Source of the DNA: a virus
DNA: 33,443 nucleotides
Virus record (IMG/VR): IMGVR_UViG_3300025138_012102
Location: 1 to 33,443 of that record
Reading direction: 5' to 3' (one strand)
Shown: positions 12,878 to 21,320 of the stretch, one piece after another
Numbering within the stretch: position 1 is the first letter of the stretch
How the letters are laid out: every line of letters begins with the position of its first letter
Program-made: the position numbers and the translations under genes
Notes under the pieces: model-generated
Databases searched by the model: none
Told to the model about the DNA's origin: nothing
Seen by the model: only the letters and a program-made list of their open reading frames with translations

Positions 12878-13525
12878 TTAATCTTTTAATAATATTATAT
12901 GGAAGGAACCATAATCTTCTCTTACTTTATTTTTAAATGAATAATCATATAGTTTTAAATTTAATCCTTTTAAAATAGTAGGTAAATTAGAATACCATGT
13001 TAATTCATTCCATACAGTTTGGTGCAATCTATACCCTTCTAATACCTCTTCTTTTTGTGATATTGAACCACAAAATAATCCACCAGGATTTAAGTTGTTA
13101 CTAATATGAGTAAAAAATGGTACTAAATCCTTTTCAGCAATATGTTCAATAACTTCCCAAGCTGATATTATATCAAATTTAATGTGTGAGTTATTATTGA
13201 ATAGTTCATATTTTTTGGTTATATCGCATGTAAATAAATTCTTATTATGATATTTAGGCCAATTTGCTCTTTTATTAACTACACTATAATCACTTCCTTC
13301 TAAACCCACAGCTAAATTACCCCTATTAAGAACATCTATCACTAACTGACCCCCAGAACATCCTAAATCCAAAAAATTAAAATTAGACTTACCATTCTGT
13401 TTGCAAAAATTACTAATATCATCTATAAATCCTGCATTAGTTGAATTATCATTTTTAGTTCCCCAAGGATATAAATGATCAGGTGAATCTATAGCTATCG
13501 GGTGTTGAGTTTTTATACTTATCAT
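12878..13525 (-). CDS. SAM-dependent methyltransferase (class I)
   Basis: 215 residues. Motif I NFLDLGCSGGQLVIDVL; a following GLEGSDYS acidic loop; motif II region FDIISAWEVIEHIAEKDLVPFF, like the UbiG/Methyltransf_11 group; then NLNPGGLFCGSIS. Its place between two sugar epimerase genes suggests methylation of a sugar or glycan end, as in O-antigen capping. A small molecule target cannot be excluded. Confidence 0.8.
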   Translation of the reverse strand: MISIKTQHPIAIDSPDHLYPWGTKNDNSTNAGFIDDISNFCKQNGKSNFNFLDLGCSGGQLVIDVLNRGNLAVGLEGSDYSVVNKRANWPKYHNKNLFTCDITKKYELFNNNSHIKFDIISAWEVIEHIAEKDLVPFFTHISNNLNPGGLFCGSISQKEEVLEGYRLHQTVWNELTWYSNLPTILKGLNLKLYDYSFKNKVREDYGSFHIILLKD

Positions 13526-14463
13526 AAATTTGTATACTTTTTATTATTATCTGATATAACCATTTTATATGCTGATACTAATTCGTCAATGCCATCTTCT
13601 ATAGTATATTTAGGCTTCCAACCTGTTGCTTCTAACTTATCATTAGATACTATATAATTTCTATTATCTTTATCTGTTGAAAATTCATTTTCTATTATTA
13701 CTAAGTTTGGGTAATATCTTTTAATTGTTTCAGCTAATTCTTTTTTATTTAAATTAGCATTAGATAATCCAACATTAAATACTTCACCATTTAGTCTATC
13801 ATAGTTTTTAATACAGTGTAAAAAAGTATAAGCTATATCTCTTACGTGTATATAATTTCTTTTAAAATGTGATTGAAATAAAACTAATACACCTTCTGTT
13901 AATGTTTTATACACAAAATCATTTACTAATAAATCAGTACGCATTCTAGGGGATGAACCAAATACAGTAGCTAATCTTAAACATATACCATTCCCCCAAT
14001 CCATTATATATTCTTCAGCATCACATTTAGTAATAGCATAGTGTGATAAAGGGTTAAATGGTGAATCTTCAGTAATTATATTTTTTGAACTGCCATATTG
14101 ACTATTTGTATTAGGCATTAATAATTTTTGGTCCTTTCTTAAGTTATCTACAATAAATTGTATTTGACCATAATTAATGGCTGTTGCTAATTCTTTATTA
14201 GCATCACATGCAGGTGCTCCTACAATAGCAGCTAACGGTATTATAATGTTATTATTAATAATTTGGGGTAATAATTCCTTCTTATTAGTAACATCTCCTT
14301 TAATAAAATTAAATCTTTTTTTATTACATAGATGTAATAATGAAGTTTGTTTATACATTAAATTATCAAATACAGTTACATTATAACCTTCATCTAATAA
14401 AACTTCAGCTAGTACTGATCCTAAATAACCAGCTCCTCCTGTTATTAATACACTTTCTTTCAT
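13522..14463 (-). CDS. NAD-dependent sugar epimerase/dehydratase (extended SDR)
   Basis: 313 residues. GGAGYLGSVLAEVL Rossmann motif near the start; LAAIVGAPACDANKELA; catalytic HYAITKCDAEEYI (YxxxK); RNYIHVRDIAYTFLHCI; and EVFNVGLSNANLNKKELAETI. These are the landmarks of nucleotide-sugar epimerases. It overlaps the methyltransferase and RmlC-like genes by 4 bases each, so all three are translationally coupled. The substrate is unresolved; it may be a GDP- or dTDP-linked keto-deoxy sugar. Confidence 0.8.
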   Translation of the reverse strand: MKESVLITGGAGYLGSVLAEVLLDEGYNVTVFDNLMYKQTSLLHLCNKKRFNFIKGDVTNKKELLPQIINNNIIIPLAAIVGAPACDANKELATAINYGQIQFIVDNLRKDQKLLMPNTNSQYGSSKNIITEDSPFNPLSHYAITKCDAEEYIMDWGNGICLRLATVFGSSPRMRTDLLVNDFVYKTLTEGVLVLFQSHFKRNYIHVRDIAYTFLHCIKNYDRLNGEVFNVGLSNANLNKKELAETIKRYYPNLVIIENEFSTDKDNRNYIVSNDKLEATGWKPKYTIEDGIDELVSAYKMVISDNNKKYTNL

Positions 14464-14996
14464 AGTAGTTTTACATTTTTATCACGTGAAGATAATATAG
14501 GATTATCAATAGGCCAAGGAATATTTAATTTAGGTTCATTCCATTTAACTGTAAATTGAGTTGATGCACCTGTATATAGTGTTGATTGTTTATAGCTAAA
14601 TACCCCAAAATCACTCATTACTAAGTGACCATTAGCAAAACCCGGTGGTACTAATATTTGGTTCCTATTCTTATCATTAATGCTGAACATATCATATTCT
14701 AAATAAGTGTCACTTGATTCTCTCATATCAACTACTACTTGTAACAATGAACCATAAACACATGAAACTAATTTCCATGTTTTATCATCACCATGTAATC
14801 CTCTTAATGTATGTTTTACTGATGTACTAATATCATCTTGTTTGAATATTATAGGTTTATTATTATTAACTAAATGGTCGAATATTTTATAATTTTCTAC
14901 ATTCCAAGTTTCAATATATTCACCTCTATAATCATGATGTATGTCTGGTTGGATAATTGCTACATCTTTTAATTTTTTACTAAATTTATACTTCAT
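14460..14996 (-). CDS. RmlC-like dTDP-4-keto-sugar 3,5-epimerase
   Basis: 178 residues, the usual size of RmlC. DYRGEYIETWN, then KQDDISTSVKHTLRGLHGDD with the conserved His of HxLRGLH, VVVDMRESSDTYLEY, and LVPPGFANGHLVMSDFGVFSYK with the second conserved HxV region. This is the cupin-fold epimerase layout. It likely epimerises C3 and/or C5 of a keto-deoxy sugar made by the neighbouring SDRs. No RmlA or RmlB partner is in the window. Confidence 0.85.
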   Translation of the reverse strand: MKYKFSKKLKDVAIIQPDIHHDYRGEYIETWNVENYKIFDHLVNNNKPIIFKQDDISTSVKHTLRGLHGDDKTWKLVSCVYGSLLQVVVDMRESSDTYLEYDMFSINDKNRNQILVPPGFANGHLVMSDFGVFSYKQSTLYTGASTQFTVKWNEPKLNIPWPIDNPILSSRDKNVKLL

Positions 14997-15762
14997 TATT
15001 TAATTCTTTTAAGTTAACTTTTGCTGTACCTTTTTTCTGTACTATTTGTGTTGAACATTTATTAGCAAATTTAATTGCATCTGGTATTTGTGTGTTATTA
15101 CCGTTTATATATGCGTATACTAAGCCCGCCATAAATGTATCACCAGCTCCGCTAGTATCTCTAACATCTACTTTATCTACGGGATATTTAATTCCTTGAT
15201 ATTGTGCTCCTTTACTTCCTAATGTTGTAATTACTTTTTTAGAAAATTCTTCTTCATTATCATGTAAAAAACCAATACTATGATCTAATTCAACTTCATT
15301 AATTTTTATAAAGTTAATATTTGAAGCCCAATTCCCAATAGATTTTTTAGTATCTAAAAAAGTATTTATATGTTGATTTGAAATATAAGCAATTTCATTT
15401 TCTGTAAGGAATCCCTTACAATAATCACTTATAATAACAGCATCATATTCATTCCATTCAATTTTTTCTAAAGTTTTTTTAGCTATAGGAAATATATCAT
15501 CTTCACCTTCATCAATTCTAACAAACATATGATTTGTCCTTTCATCAACATATCTTGTTTTTTTAATTTGGTTAGCATTCGAAATTAAATCAACCTCAAC
15601 ACCTAAAGCTCTTAAATTATCTGCTACATTACCAGCCATACCTTCAGTTGAAACATATGATTCTGGTTTTAAAACAGGTACGGGTGCATCTGGACAAAAT
15701 CTATCTGTTGTACAGTAAATATATTCATCTAAACAACTATCTCCTATTACTAATATTTTCAT
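14986..15762 (-). CDS. PfkB-family sugar kinase, HldE/RfaE domain I-like
   Basis: 258 residues. MKILVIGDSCLDEYIYCTTDRFCPDAPVPVL matches the start of heptose-7-phosphate kinase (VIGDxMLDRYxxGxxxRISPEAPVPV). GMAGNVADNLRALG follows, and VRDTSGAGDTFMAGLVYAYI holds the PfkB GAGD catalytic motif. It lacks the C-terminal nucleotidyltransferase of full HldE and is about 60 residues shorter than the usual kinase domain. It may phosphorylate heptose-7-phosphate or a related sugar for LPS-like glycan. Cytosolic. Confidence 0.8.
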   Translation of the reverse strand: MKILVIGDSCLDEYIYCTTDRFCPDAPVPVLKPESYVSTEGMAGNVADNLRALGVEVDLISNANQIKKTRYVDERTNHMFVRIDEGEDDIFPIAKKTLEKIEWNEYDAVIISDYCKGFLTENEIAYISNQHINTFLDTKKSIGNWASNINFIKINEVELDHSIGFLHDNEEEFSKKVITTLGSKGAQYQGIKYPVDKVDVRDTSGAGDTFMAGLVYAYINGNNTQIPDAIKFANKCSTQIVQKKGTAKVNLKELNNEV

Positions 15763-16632
15763 TTATAAATTATTTATTTTAACTAATTCATCAATCCACC
15801 CTTCAATTCGTTTGAAGAAATCACTATTTTCTAATGCTCTTTGATAATTAACCTCAATATAAGGTTTCATATCATAATAATCTTGAGGTGTTAATTTATT
15901 TATAATATCTACTAATTCATTTTCATCTTCAAAATGTATAATACCTCTATCATCATAAAAATCACCTATATAAGGAGCACCCCAATAAATTGGAATGGTT
16001 TTAGTGCAAAAACAATCTATAATCTTATCTGTAAAATAATTATTATGTCTTGAGTTTTCTACAGCTACATGAAACATAGCATTTCTATTCCATAATTCTT
16101 TTTTACCTTCACCTTCAATTGGGTTACCATTTGGCAAATCATTACCATCTGGTCTATTATTTTTCTTGTGATCAAAATCACTTAAATGCGGATACCATTT
16201 ATGTGGTATTTTTATTTCTGATTCTTTATCAAATATTCTATGTCTTAAATGGTGCCCTTCAATTTTATTTAGTATACCTCTTAAAAAATTAACTTCAAAT
16301 ACTCTTTCTTTATCTCTCCGAAATTCCATACAATAATCTAAATCAATATTTCGTTCACCATGAGGAAATATTTCAGAATTAGGTAGACTTATATCTGAAT
16401 TCCAACTTAATACAGCTGTGTATAAATGTCCCCACTGTTTAGCATAATCATGAAATCCAAAAAATTCATTTGGTTCATTGATTAATAATATATTAATTGG
16501 ATTAATAGCCAATTCTTCAATTGTAGCTATTTTATCATTAAATATTGTTATAGGTAAATCTTTAAACCTTTCAATATTTCCTAATCTTCTTTCATATCTT
16601 TCTTGAGGGATAAAATGAGAAATTATCTTCAT
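15763..16632 (-). CDS. GT10-like (fucosyltransferase family) glycosyltransferase
   Basis: 289 residues. The C-terminal half has FHVAVENSRHNNYFTDKIID followed by CFCTKTIPIYWGAPYIGDFYDDRGIIHFED. This is the hallmark of alpha-1,3-fucosyltransferase family GT10 (F..AFENS...YVTEK...A..TVPVY.G). The N-terminal half is variable, as expected for the acceptor domain. Next to the Fcl-like reductase it would complete a make-and-attach deoxy sugar route. The donor sugar is inferred, not shown. Confidence 0.75.
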   Translation of the reverse strand: MKIISHFIPQERYERRLGNIERFKDLPITIFNDKIATIEELAINPINILLINEPNEFFGFHDYAKQWGHLYTAVLSWNSDISLPNSEIFPHGERNIDLDYCMEFRRDKERVFEVNFLRGILNKIEGHHLRHRIFDKESEIKIPHKWYPHLSDFDHKKNNRPDGNDLPNGNPIEGEGKKELWNRNAMFHVAVENSRHNNYFTDKIIDCFCTKTIPIYWGAPYIGDFYDDRGIIHFEDENELVDIINKLTPQDYYDMKPYIEVNYQRALENSDFFKRIEGWIDELVKINNL

Positions 16633-16637
16633 ATAGA

Positions 16638-17510
16638 TTATTGTTTAATATTTTCTATTGTATTTTTTACACATAAATTAAAGTTATCATTAGCTATTTT
16701 TTTAAATTCTTCTCTTTTATCTATAGTATGTAAATATTCTTGATATGGGTTAAATCTAAATAGATTATTTTCAATTATAACCTCATTTACCATAATGTAC
16801 TGAGTAGGATTTAATACTCCTAGTTTTTTTAATTCATTATAACAGACCATCAAAAAAGTATCATCTTGATAATAAGGACCCATTTCTTTGGGTATTGTAA
16901 CTTTTTTAACTAATTTTGATGAAATACAAGTAAACCAACCACCAGCCCATTTAAAAGTATTAATAGGTTTTAAATAAACATCACCTTTTAATCCTGTCGT
17001 TATATATGGATCTCTTTTAAAATAGTTATTATGGTTAGCTTCATCCTTTAATGCCTCTTTATTAGTAATAACATCCCACGTACTATCCCATAATCTTGTT
17101 GTTTCTGGGGTTATTATATAATAGTCTTTATCTATACTATCAATAGCTGCTTCTAAATGTCCTAAAATAGTATCACTAAATATTATATCAACATCTAACC
17201 ATATTGTTGCCTCAGTATCATATTGAATACATTTTCTACGTGGATCAGTACAACCCATAGATTCACCTTTTTCACTTACCCAAAAATTAGTTTTAGCCCA
17301 ACTTTTAGTTAATTTTTCTAATTTTGATAATTTATTTATAAAAAAATGTTGAGGAAAAGTACTTTTTTCCCATCTTGTAAGATTATTATTTAATACAACT
17401 TCAACTAAATATTCTTTATTAGTGTAAACACTACACTTTTTTAAAGAAATTAAAGTTTGTTCTAATTGATCAATTTCTTGGGGTAATATGTGAATTATTA
17501 TACTTACCAC
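16638..17510 (-). CDS. GT-A glycosyltransferase-like protein, non-ATG start
   Basis: About 290 residues. No ATG occurs before residue 87 or so. The best start is GTG at 17510, overlapping the upstream stop by 7 bases; TTG at 17522 is the alternative. It begins VVSIIIHILPQEIDQLEQTL, contains TIWLDVDIIFSD (DxD metal site), and later KWAGGWFTCISSKLVKKV and PYYQDDTFLMVCYNEL. Such features occur in GT2/GT32-like enzymes. Fold assignment is reasonable; the sugar is unknown. Confidence 0.7.
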   Translation of the reverse strand: MVSIIIHILPQEIDQLEQTLISLKKCSVYTNKEYLVEVVLNNNLTRWEKSTFPQHFFINKLSKLEKLTKSWAKTNFWVSEKGESMGCTDPRRKCIQYDTEATIWLDVDIIFSDTILGHLEAAIDSIDKDYYIITPETTRLWDSTWDVITNKEALKDEANHNNYFKRDPYITTGLKGDVYLKPINTFKWAGGWFTCISSKLVKKVTIPKEMGPYYQDDTFLMVCYNELKKLGVLNPTQYIMVNEVIIENNLFRFNPYQEYLHTIDKREEFKKIANDNFNLCVKNTIENIKQ

Positions 17511-17899
17511 GATATTTCCCAATCTTTAAATTCTGCTGCTATACAATCAATTTTATAATCTTTTCTACCATCCCCATTTTCTTGTATTTTATTCTTTGCA
17601 GTATTTCTAATACCATTTAAACCATGAGTTAAACCTAAATTACCATCCCCAGTTCCAGCTCTGTATTTAGTTTCATTATGCCAAATGTGTAAATTCATTT
17701 GTGATAGTACTACTATTGCTCTTACATCTTCCCCAGTAAGCTGAATTTTATCTTCTTTAAGTATTTCACCTATATCATAAGTTATTTCTGCTATTTCTTT
17801 AGCATATTCTTCTTTATGATCCGTAATAAATACTTCTTTTAATTGAACAATAGATAATCTATCTACTAATTCTGATAATGTAGGTAAGTATTTTCTCAT
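17504..17899 (-). CDS. Hypothetical helical protein within the glycan cluster
   Basis: 131 residues, mostly alpha-helical: LPTLSELVDRLSIVQLKEVF, KEEYAKEIAEITYDIGEIL, then VVLSQMNLHIWHNETKYRAG. The LxELxDRLSIxQLK opening is reminiscent of small proteins encoded beside glycosyltransferases in phages and capsule loci. I cannot give a function. It overlaps both neighbouring glycosyltransferase genes, which suggests a partner or chaperone role, as inference. Confidence 0.65.
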   Translation of the reverse strand: MRKYLPTLSELVDRLSIVQLKEVFITDHKEEYAKEIAEITYDIGEILKEDKIQLTGEDVRAIVVLSQMNLHIWHNETKYRAGTGDGNLGLTHGLNGIRNTAKNKIQENGDGRKDYKIDCIAAEFKDWEISW

Positions 17900-18519
17900 A
17901 ATGTATTATAATAATTATTTTGTTTAACTTGTCTTTCTATATCTTTAGGATGGTACAATGCAAAACATTCCTCTTCATGAAGATCAGAATATGTACTATA
18001 ACCCTCTAGTACTTCATGTACTTTATTTACCCATTTAATTTTAGGATGATTTTTATATACTCTCCATTGAAAATCAGGCCAATTAACCCAACCTTTATCA
18101 TTTACTCTCCAACTCCATTGTCTTTCATACTCTTCAGTTAAACCATATACTGTATTAATCCTAGGTACTCTAATTACTTCATTATCTGGGTTGCTTAAAA
18201 TGATTTCTGGTAGATATTCAATTAAATCCATATGTGGAATTTCGTCTGCATCTATTTGAAAGATCCAATCTCCACTACACATTGAAGTTAATTTATTTTT
18301 CCAGTCAGCAAAGTGTCCTTTGAATTCACCTGGTACCCAATTAAATTCTCCATTGATAGATTTTGCTCTTAAAAATTGTTCTATACCTTCATGACCATTA
18401 TTAATATCATAAAGTACAACAATTTCATCCTCATATCTTTTGTGTTTTAAAAGGAAAGGGATTAGTTTTTGGATTTCTACAAATTCATTACAGACAGTTA
18501 TCGCATAACTTATTTTCAT
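17896..18519 (-). CDS. Family 2 glycosyltransferase, WaaE/KdtX-like
   Basis: 207 residues. MKISYAITVCNEFVEIQKLI opens a GT2 fold. EIVVLYDINNGHEGIEQFL is followed by NGEFNWVPGEFKGHFADWKN and the metal motif WIFQIDADEIP (DxDE). The region FQWRVYKNHPKIKWVNKVHEVLEGY, with its R-x-F/Y...H...E, is characteristic of WaaE-type LPS core glucosyltransferases. First gene after the promoter at 18539-18569, which should drive the run down to about 11.1 kb. Confidence 0.8.
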   Translation of the reverse strand: MKISYAITVCNEFVEIQKLIPFLLKHKRYEDEIVVLYDINNGHEGIEQFLRAKSINGEFNWVPGEFKGHFADWKNKLTSMCSGDWIFQIDADEIPHMDLIEYLPEIILSNPDNEVIRVPRINTVYGLTEEYERQWSWRVNDKGWVNWPDFQWRVYKNHPKIKWVNKVHEVLEGYSTYSDLHEEECFALYHPKDIERQVKQNNYYNTL

Positions 18520-18538
18520 ATTCTAATTTTGTTTGATT

Positions 18539-18569
18539 AAATATACGAAAGTAATTTTAGGATTCCTAC
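18539..18569 (-). promoter_or_regulatory. Promoter inside the glycan cluster (weak -33 box)
   Basis: Minus-strand TTCG-TATATTT (-7 box at 18539-18545) with a 20-base spacer. The -33 position reads GTAG rather than TTTG and lies in the last codons of the epimerase gene. The -7 element is perfect and is followed by a 19-base leader. It is the weakest intergenic member of the promoter set. Confidence 0.6.
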
Positions 18570-19519
18570 TTTAAATAATCTTTTATTTTAATTTTTGGAA
18601 CCCAACCTAATACTTTTTTGGTTTTTGATATATTAGCTTTAGTGTGTCTACTTTCACCAATTCTTTTTGGTATATGTTTTGCTTTACCCCCCATCATCTT
18701 TACTAGATCTAACACACTATGACTAATTCCCGTACCCACATTATAAACTTCACCAAATCCTTCTTTACAATCCATTGCTAGAAGGTTTGCATTTACAACA
18801 TCTTTAACATTGGTATAATCTCTAGTTTGTAGCCCATCTCCTACAACTGTCATATCTTTACCTGATGCTTTTTGCTTTAAAAATAATCCAATAACAGGAG
18901 CATATTGACCTTTAGTACATTCTCTATCTCCATATACATTAAAATATCTAAATATTATAGTTTTAAAACCAAATAATTTAGTATACATTTTACATAATTC
19001 TTCACCAGCTACTTTAGTTACTGAGTAAGGGTTTAAACAATCATTAGGCATAGTTTCTTCTAAAGGTGGTGAATTTTTTAAACCATAAGCTGATGAGGTA
19101 GAAGAATAAATTACTCTATCACATCCTGCTTCTCTTGCAGCTTGTAGAACATTGCATGTACCTGTTACATTAGTTTTTGCTGCTAATGCTGGGTTTAGAA
19201 TTGCAGGTTGTATTCTAGACTCTGCAGCTAAATGAAAAACTACATCTACATCTTTAAATATATTTTTTATTAAATCATATTCACTAATATCATAACAAAA
19301 ATTTCTTACTTTTGGTGAACCATTAAAATAAAACTGTTCATGTGCCTCTGAAGATTGATTATCTATAATTCTAATTTCATCAAATTTATCGTTATTTACT
19401 AAAGAATCAACTATATGAGATCCAATAAATCCATTTCCCCCAGTTACAATAGCTTTTTTATAATTTTTAACTTTTGGTTTTAGTAATCTATTTATAGCTT
19501 GTTTTATATAATCTACCAT
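18566..19519 (-). CDS. NAD-dependent epimerase, UDP-glucose 4-epimerase family
   Basis: 317 residues from ATG 19519 (MVDYIKQ...), one base after the upstream stop; an ATG at 19540 would add 7 residues. GGNGFIGSHIVDSL dinucleotide motif; VVFHLAAESRIQPAI; YSSTSSAYG with the catalytic Ser/Thr; YSVTKVAGEELC (YxxxK); RYFNVYGDR. This is a canonical GalE/WbpP-like set. It likely interconverts a UDP-sugar for the glycosyltransferases around it. Confidence 0.85.
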   Translation of the reverse strand: MVDYIKQAINRLLKPKVKNYKKAIVTGGNGFIGSHIVDSLVNNDKFDEIRIIDNQSSEAHEQFYFNGSPKVRNFCYDISEYDLIKNIFKDVDVVFHLAAESRIQPAILNPALAAKTNVTGTCNVLQAAREAGCDRVIYSSTSSAYGLKNSPPLEETMPNDCLNPYSVTKVAGEELCKMYTKLFGFKTIIFRYFNVYGDRECTKGQYAPVIGLFLKQKASGKDMTVVGDGLQTRDYTNVKDVVNANLLAMDCKEGFGEVYNVGTGISHSVLDLVKMMGGKAKHIPKRIGESRHTKANISKTKKVLGWVPKIKIKDYLK

Positions 19520-19520
19520 T

Positions 19521-20015
19521 TTATTGTTTTTTAAACACATCTATATAATCTAAAGCATCCACAAAATCATTATGTGCAAATCTTTTTTCAGTTGTCATAT
19601 CCATTCTCCACTCATAATATTCTCCTTTTTTATTTGGGATAGGATATTTTTCTTTATCTTCTTCTTTAATTTCAATTGCTTTAACAGCTGCCCACTCATA
19701 ATTATCTTGTGAAGGTGTTTCATTTTCAACACCAAATTCTTTTGCTACAGCAGCAAATACCATACCTTGTTGTGGTAAATTAACTGTTTGAGGCATCCAA
19801 ACCATTCCTTCATCATCTTCACCTAATAAAGCTTTATACAATTCAGGAAGAATTTCTATTTGTTCTTCAAAGAATTTTTCACCTTTTTTCATTACTGAAG
19901 AAGTACAAAACCCACATCCATAACAAGAATATAATTCTATACCATTTACTTCATGTTTATAGCAAGCATCCCCACTACATCTATTACATTTTACTAATTT
20001 ATCATCTGTTACCAT
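19521..20015 (-). CDS. Cysteine-rich zinc-binding protein, 164 aa
   Basis: Cysteines at 10, 13, 18, 31, 34 and 37 (KCNRCSGDACYKH ... YSCYGCGFCTSS) form one or two metal sites at the N-terminus. The rest is acidic, with MVWMPQTVNLPQQGMVFAAV and PIPNKKGEYYEWRMDM. I believe similar proteins occur in T4-like marine phages, without a known function. It sits between a GT4 and an epimerase gene but has no sugar enzyme motif, so it may not belong to the glycan pathway. Confidence 0.7.
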   Translation of the reverse strand: MVTDDKLVKCNRCSGDACYKHEVNGIELYSCYGCGFCTSSVMKKGEKFFEEQIEILPELYKALLGEDDEGMVWMPQTVNLPQQGMVFAAVAKEFGVENETPSQDNYEWAAVKAIEIKEEDKEKYPIPNKKGEYYEWRMDMTTEKRFAHNDFVDALDYIDVFKKQ

Positions 20016-20017
20016 AT

Positions 20018-21319
20018 CTATACTTTTTTTAATTTTGAGGGTTTTTTAGGCATTTTAATTTTTGAAATTGTTGGAAGTTTTAATTCCATTTTCTTAGGTA
20101 AAGAGGGTAAATTAAAATCTAAAATTTCTAAGATTTGTTTTACCATTCCATCATAACTAAATTCATTTCTAGATATTTTTCCTTGACGCTTAGCTTTTGT
20201 AACCCAATCTTTATAATTTTTAAAAGTATCATTAAATAAGTATTTTACATCACCTAAATTAGGTTTGAACCATTTTGCTTCTTTTAATAACATATTAGGT
20301 GCTTGGGCTGATTTATGTACTTCTTCTAATTCTCCACTTGCGTACCCAACATTACCTTCTTTTAAAAAATCAGTATGACCAGACCATCCTGTAGTGATAA
20401 TAGGTTTGTCAATTAAACTAAATTCTAATAATGGTCTACCAAATCCTTCTCCTTTTGTTAAACATACCATTGTTTTAACTTTAGGATGATTATATAATTC
20501 ATTTATTTCAGTATTTGAAATATCACCATGAATAAGATATACGGTAGGTAATGATTCTGCTTCAACTTGACCCTTAATCATATCAATCCTTCTTAGTATT
20601 TCTGCCCTATCCATATGACTCCCTCCTACTACTGCTGTTTTTAGAATTAAAGCCGGTTTAACTTTTTGATTTTTAAATATTTCATAAAATGCTTTAATTA
20701 AAAGTCCAACATTTTTTCTATCATGACCTAATTCACCCTGCATCCAATGTCCCACAAATAAATAAGCATAATCTTCTGGTATGTTATTTATATGATTGTA
20801 TAAGTCTTTATTTGTAAATTCATCTATAATTTTATAAGTATTAAGATCTGCACCTTCCATTATAACTTTAATAGGTACTTCTAATTTAACAATTTCATTT
20901 TCATCTCCATCTTTAGTAAATTGTGTAGTTTCAAATACTCTTTTTGAATGTTCTGATGATGTAAGTATATAATTCATTCTATTACAACCCTCTAACCAAG
21001 TACCATCACATACTGTAGTTTCAATTCCAGCTGTTAAACCAATATTATATTTTCCAACTGGTTGGAATTCATTTGGCACAGTAATTTGACACCAATAATC
21101 AGGTTTTTCAGTTAATTGAGGAATTATATGATTATTTAAAAACCCCCATTTTTCTTTATTATTATCAATAAATTTTTCAGGTGTATTACCCCACCTTTGC
21201 GGTAATATTTTAATATCATACCTATCAGATTCAATTAAAGCTTTAACAAAATCCCTAGCTCTTGCTCCATAACCACTATATGTGTCAATTGGACAACTTA
21301 TTACAAATGTATTTTTCAT
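20018..21319 (-). CDS. GT4 (GT-B) glycosyltransferase
   Basis: 433 residues. N-terminal Rossmann half with PIDTYSGYGARARDFVKALI, a glycine-rich acceptor loop. C-terminal half with LFVGHWMQGELGHDRKNVGL, VYLIHGDISNTEINELYNH, and VCLTKGEGFGRPLLEFSLIDKPIITTGWSG. That last stretch holds the E(x7)E motif of GT4 retaining enzymes. It ends in a basic, Lys/Pro-rich tail (KLPTISKIKMPKKPSKLKKV) that may bind membrane. It follows the other GT4 gene by 1 base. Confidence 0.8.
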   Translation of the reverse strand: MKNTFVISCPIDTYSGYGARARDFVKALIESDRYDIKILPQRWGNTPEKFIDNNKEKWGFLNNHIIPQLTEKPDYWCQITVPNEFQPVGKYNIGLTAGIETTVCDGTWLEGCNRMNYILTSSEHSKRVFETTQFTKDGDENEIVKLEVPIKVIMEGADLNTYKIIDEFTNKDLYNHINNIPEDYAYLFVGHWMQGELGHDRKNVGLLIKAFYEIFKNQKVKPALILKTAVVGGSHMDRAEILRRIDMIKGQVEAESLPTVYLIHGDISNTEINELYNHPKVKTMVCLTKGEGFGRPLLEFSLIDKPIITTGWSGHTDFLKEGNVGYASGELEEVHKSAQAPNMLLKEAKWFKPNLGDVKYLFNDTFKNYKDWVTKAKRQGKISRNEFSYDGMVKQILEILDFNLPSLPKKMELKLPTISKIKMPKKPSKLKKV

Positions 21320-21320
21320 A

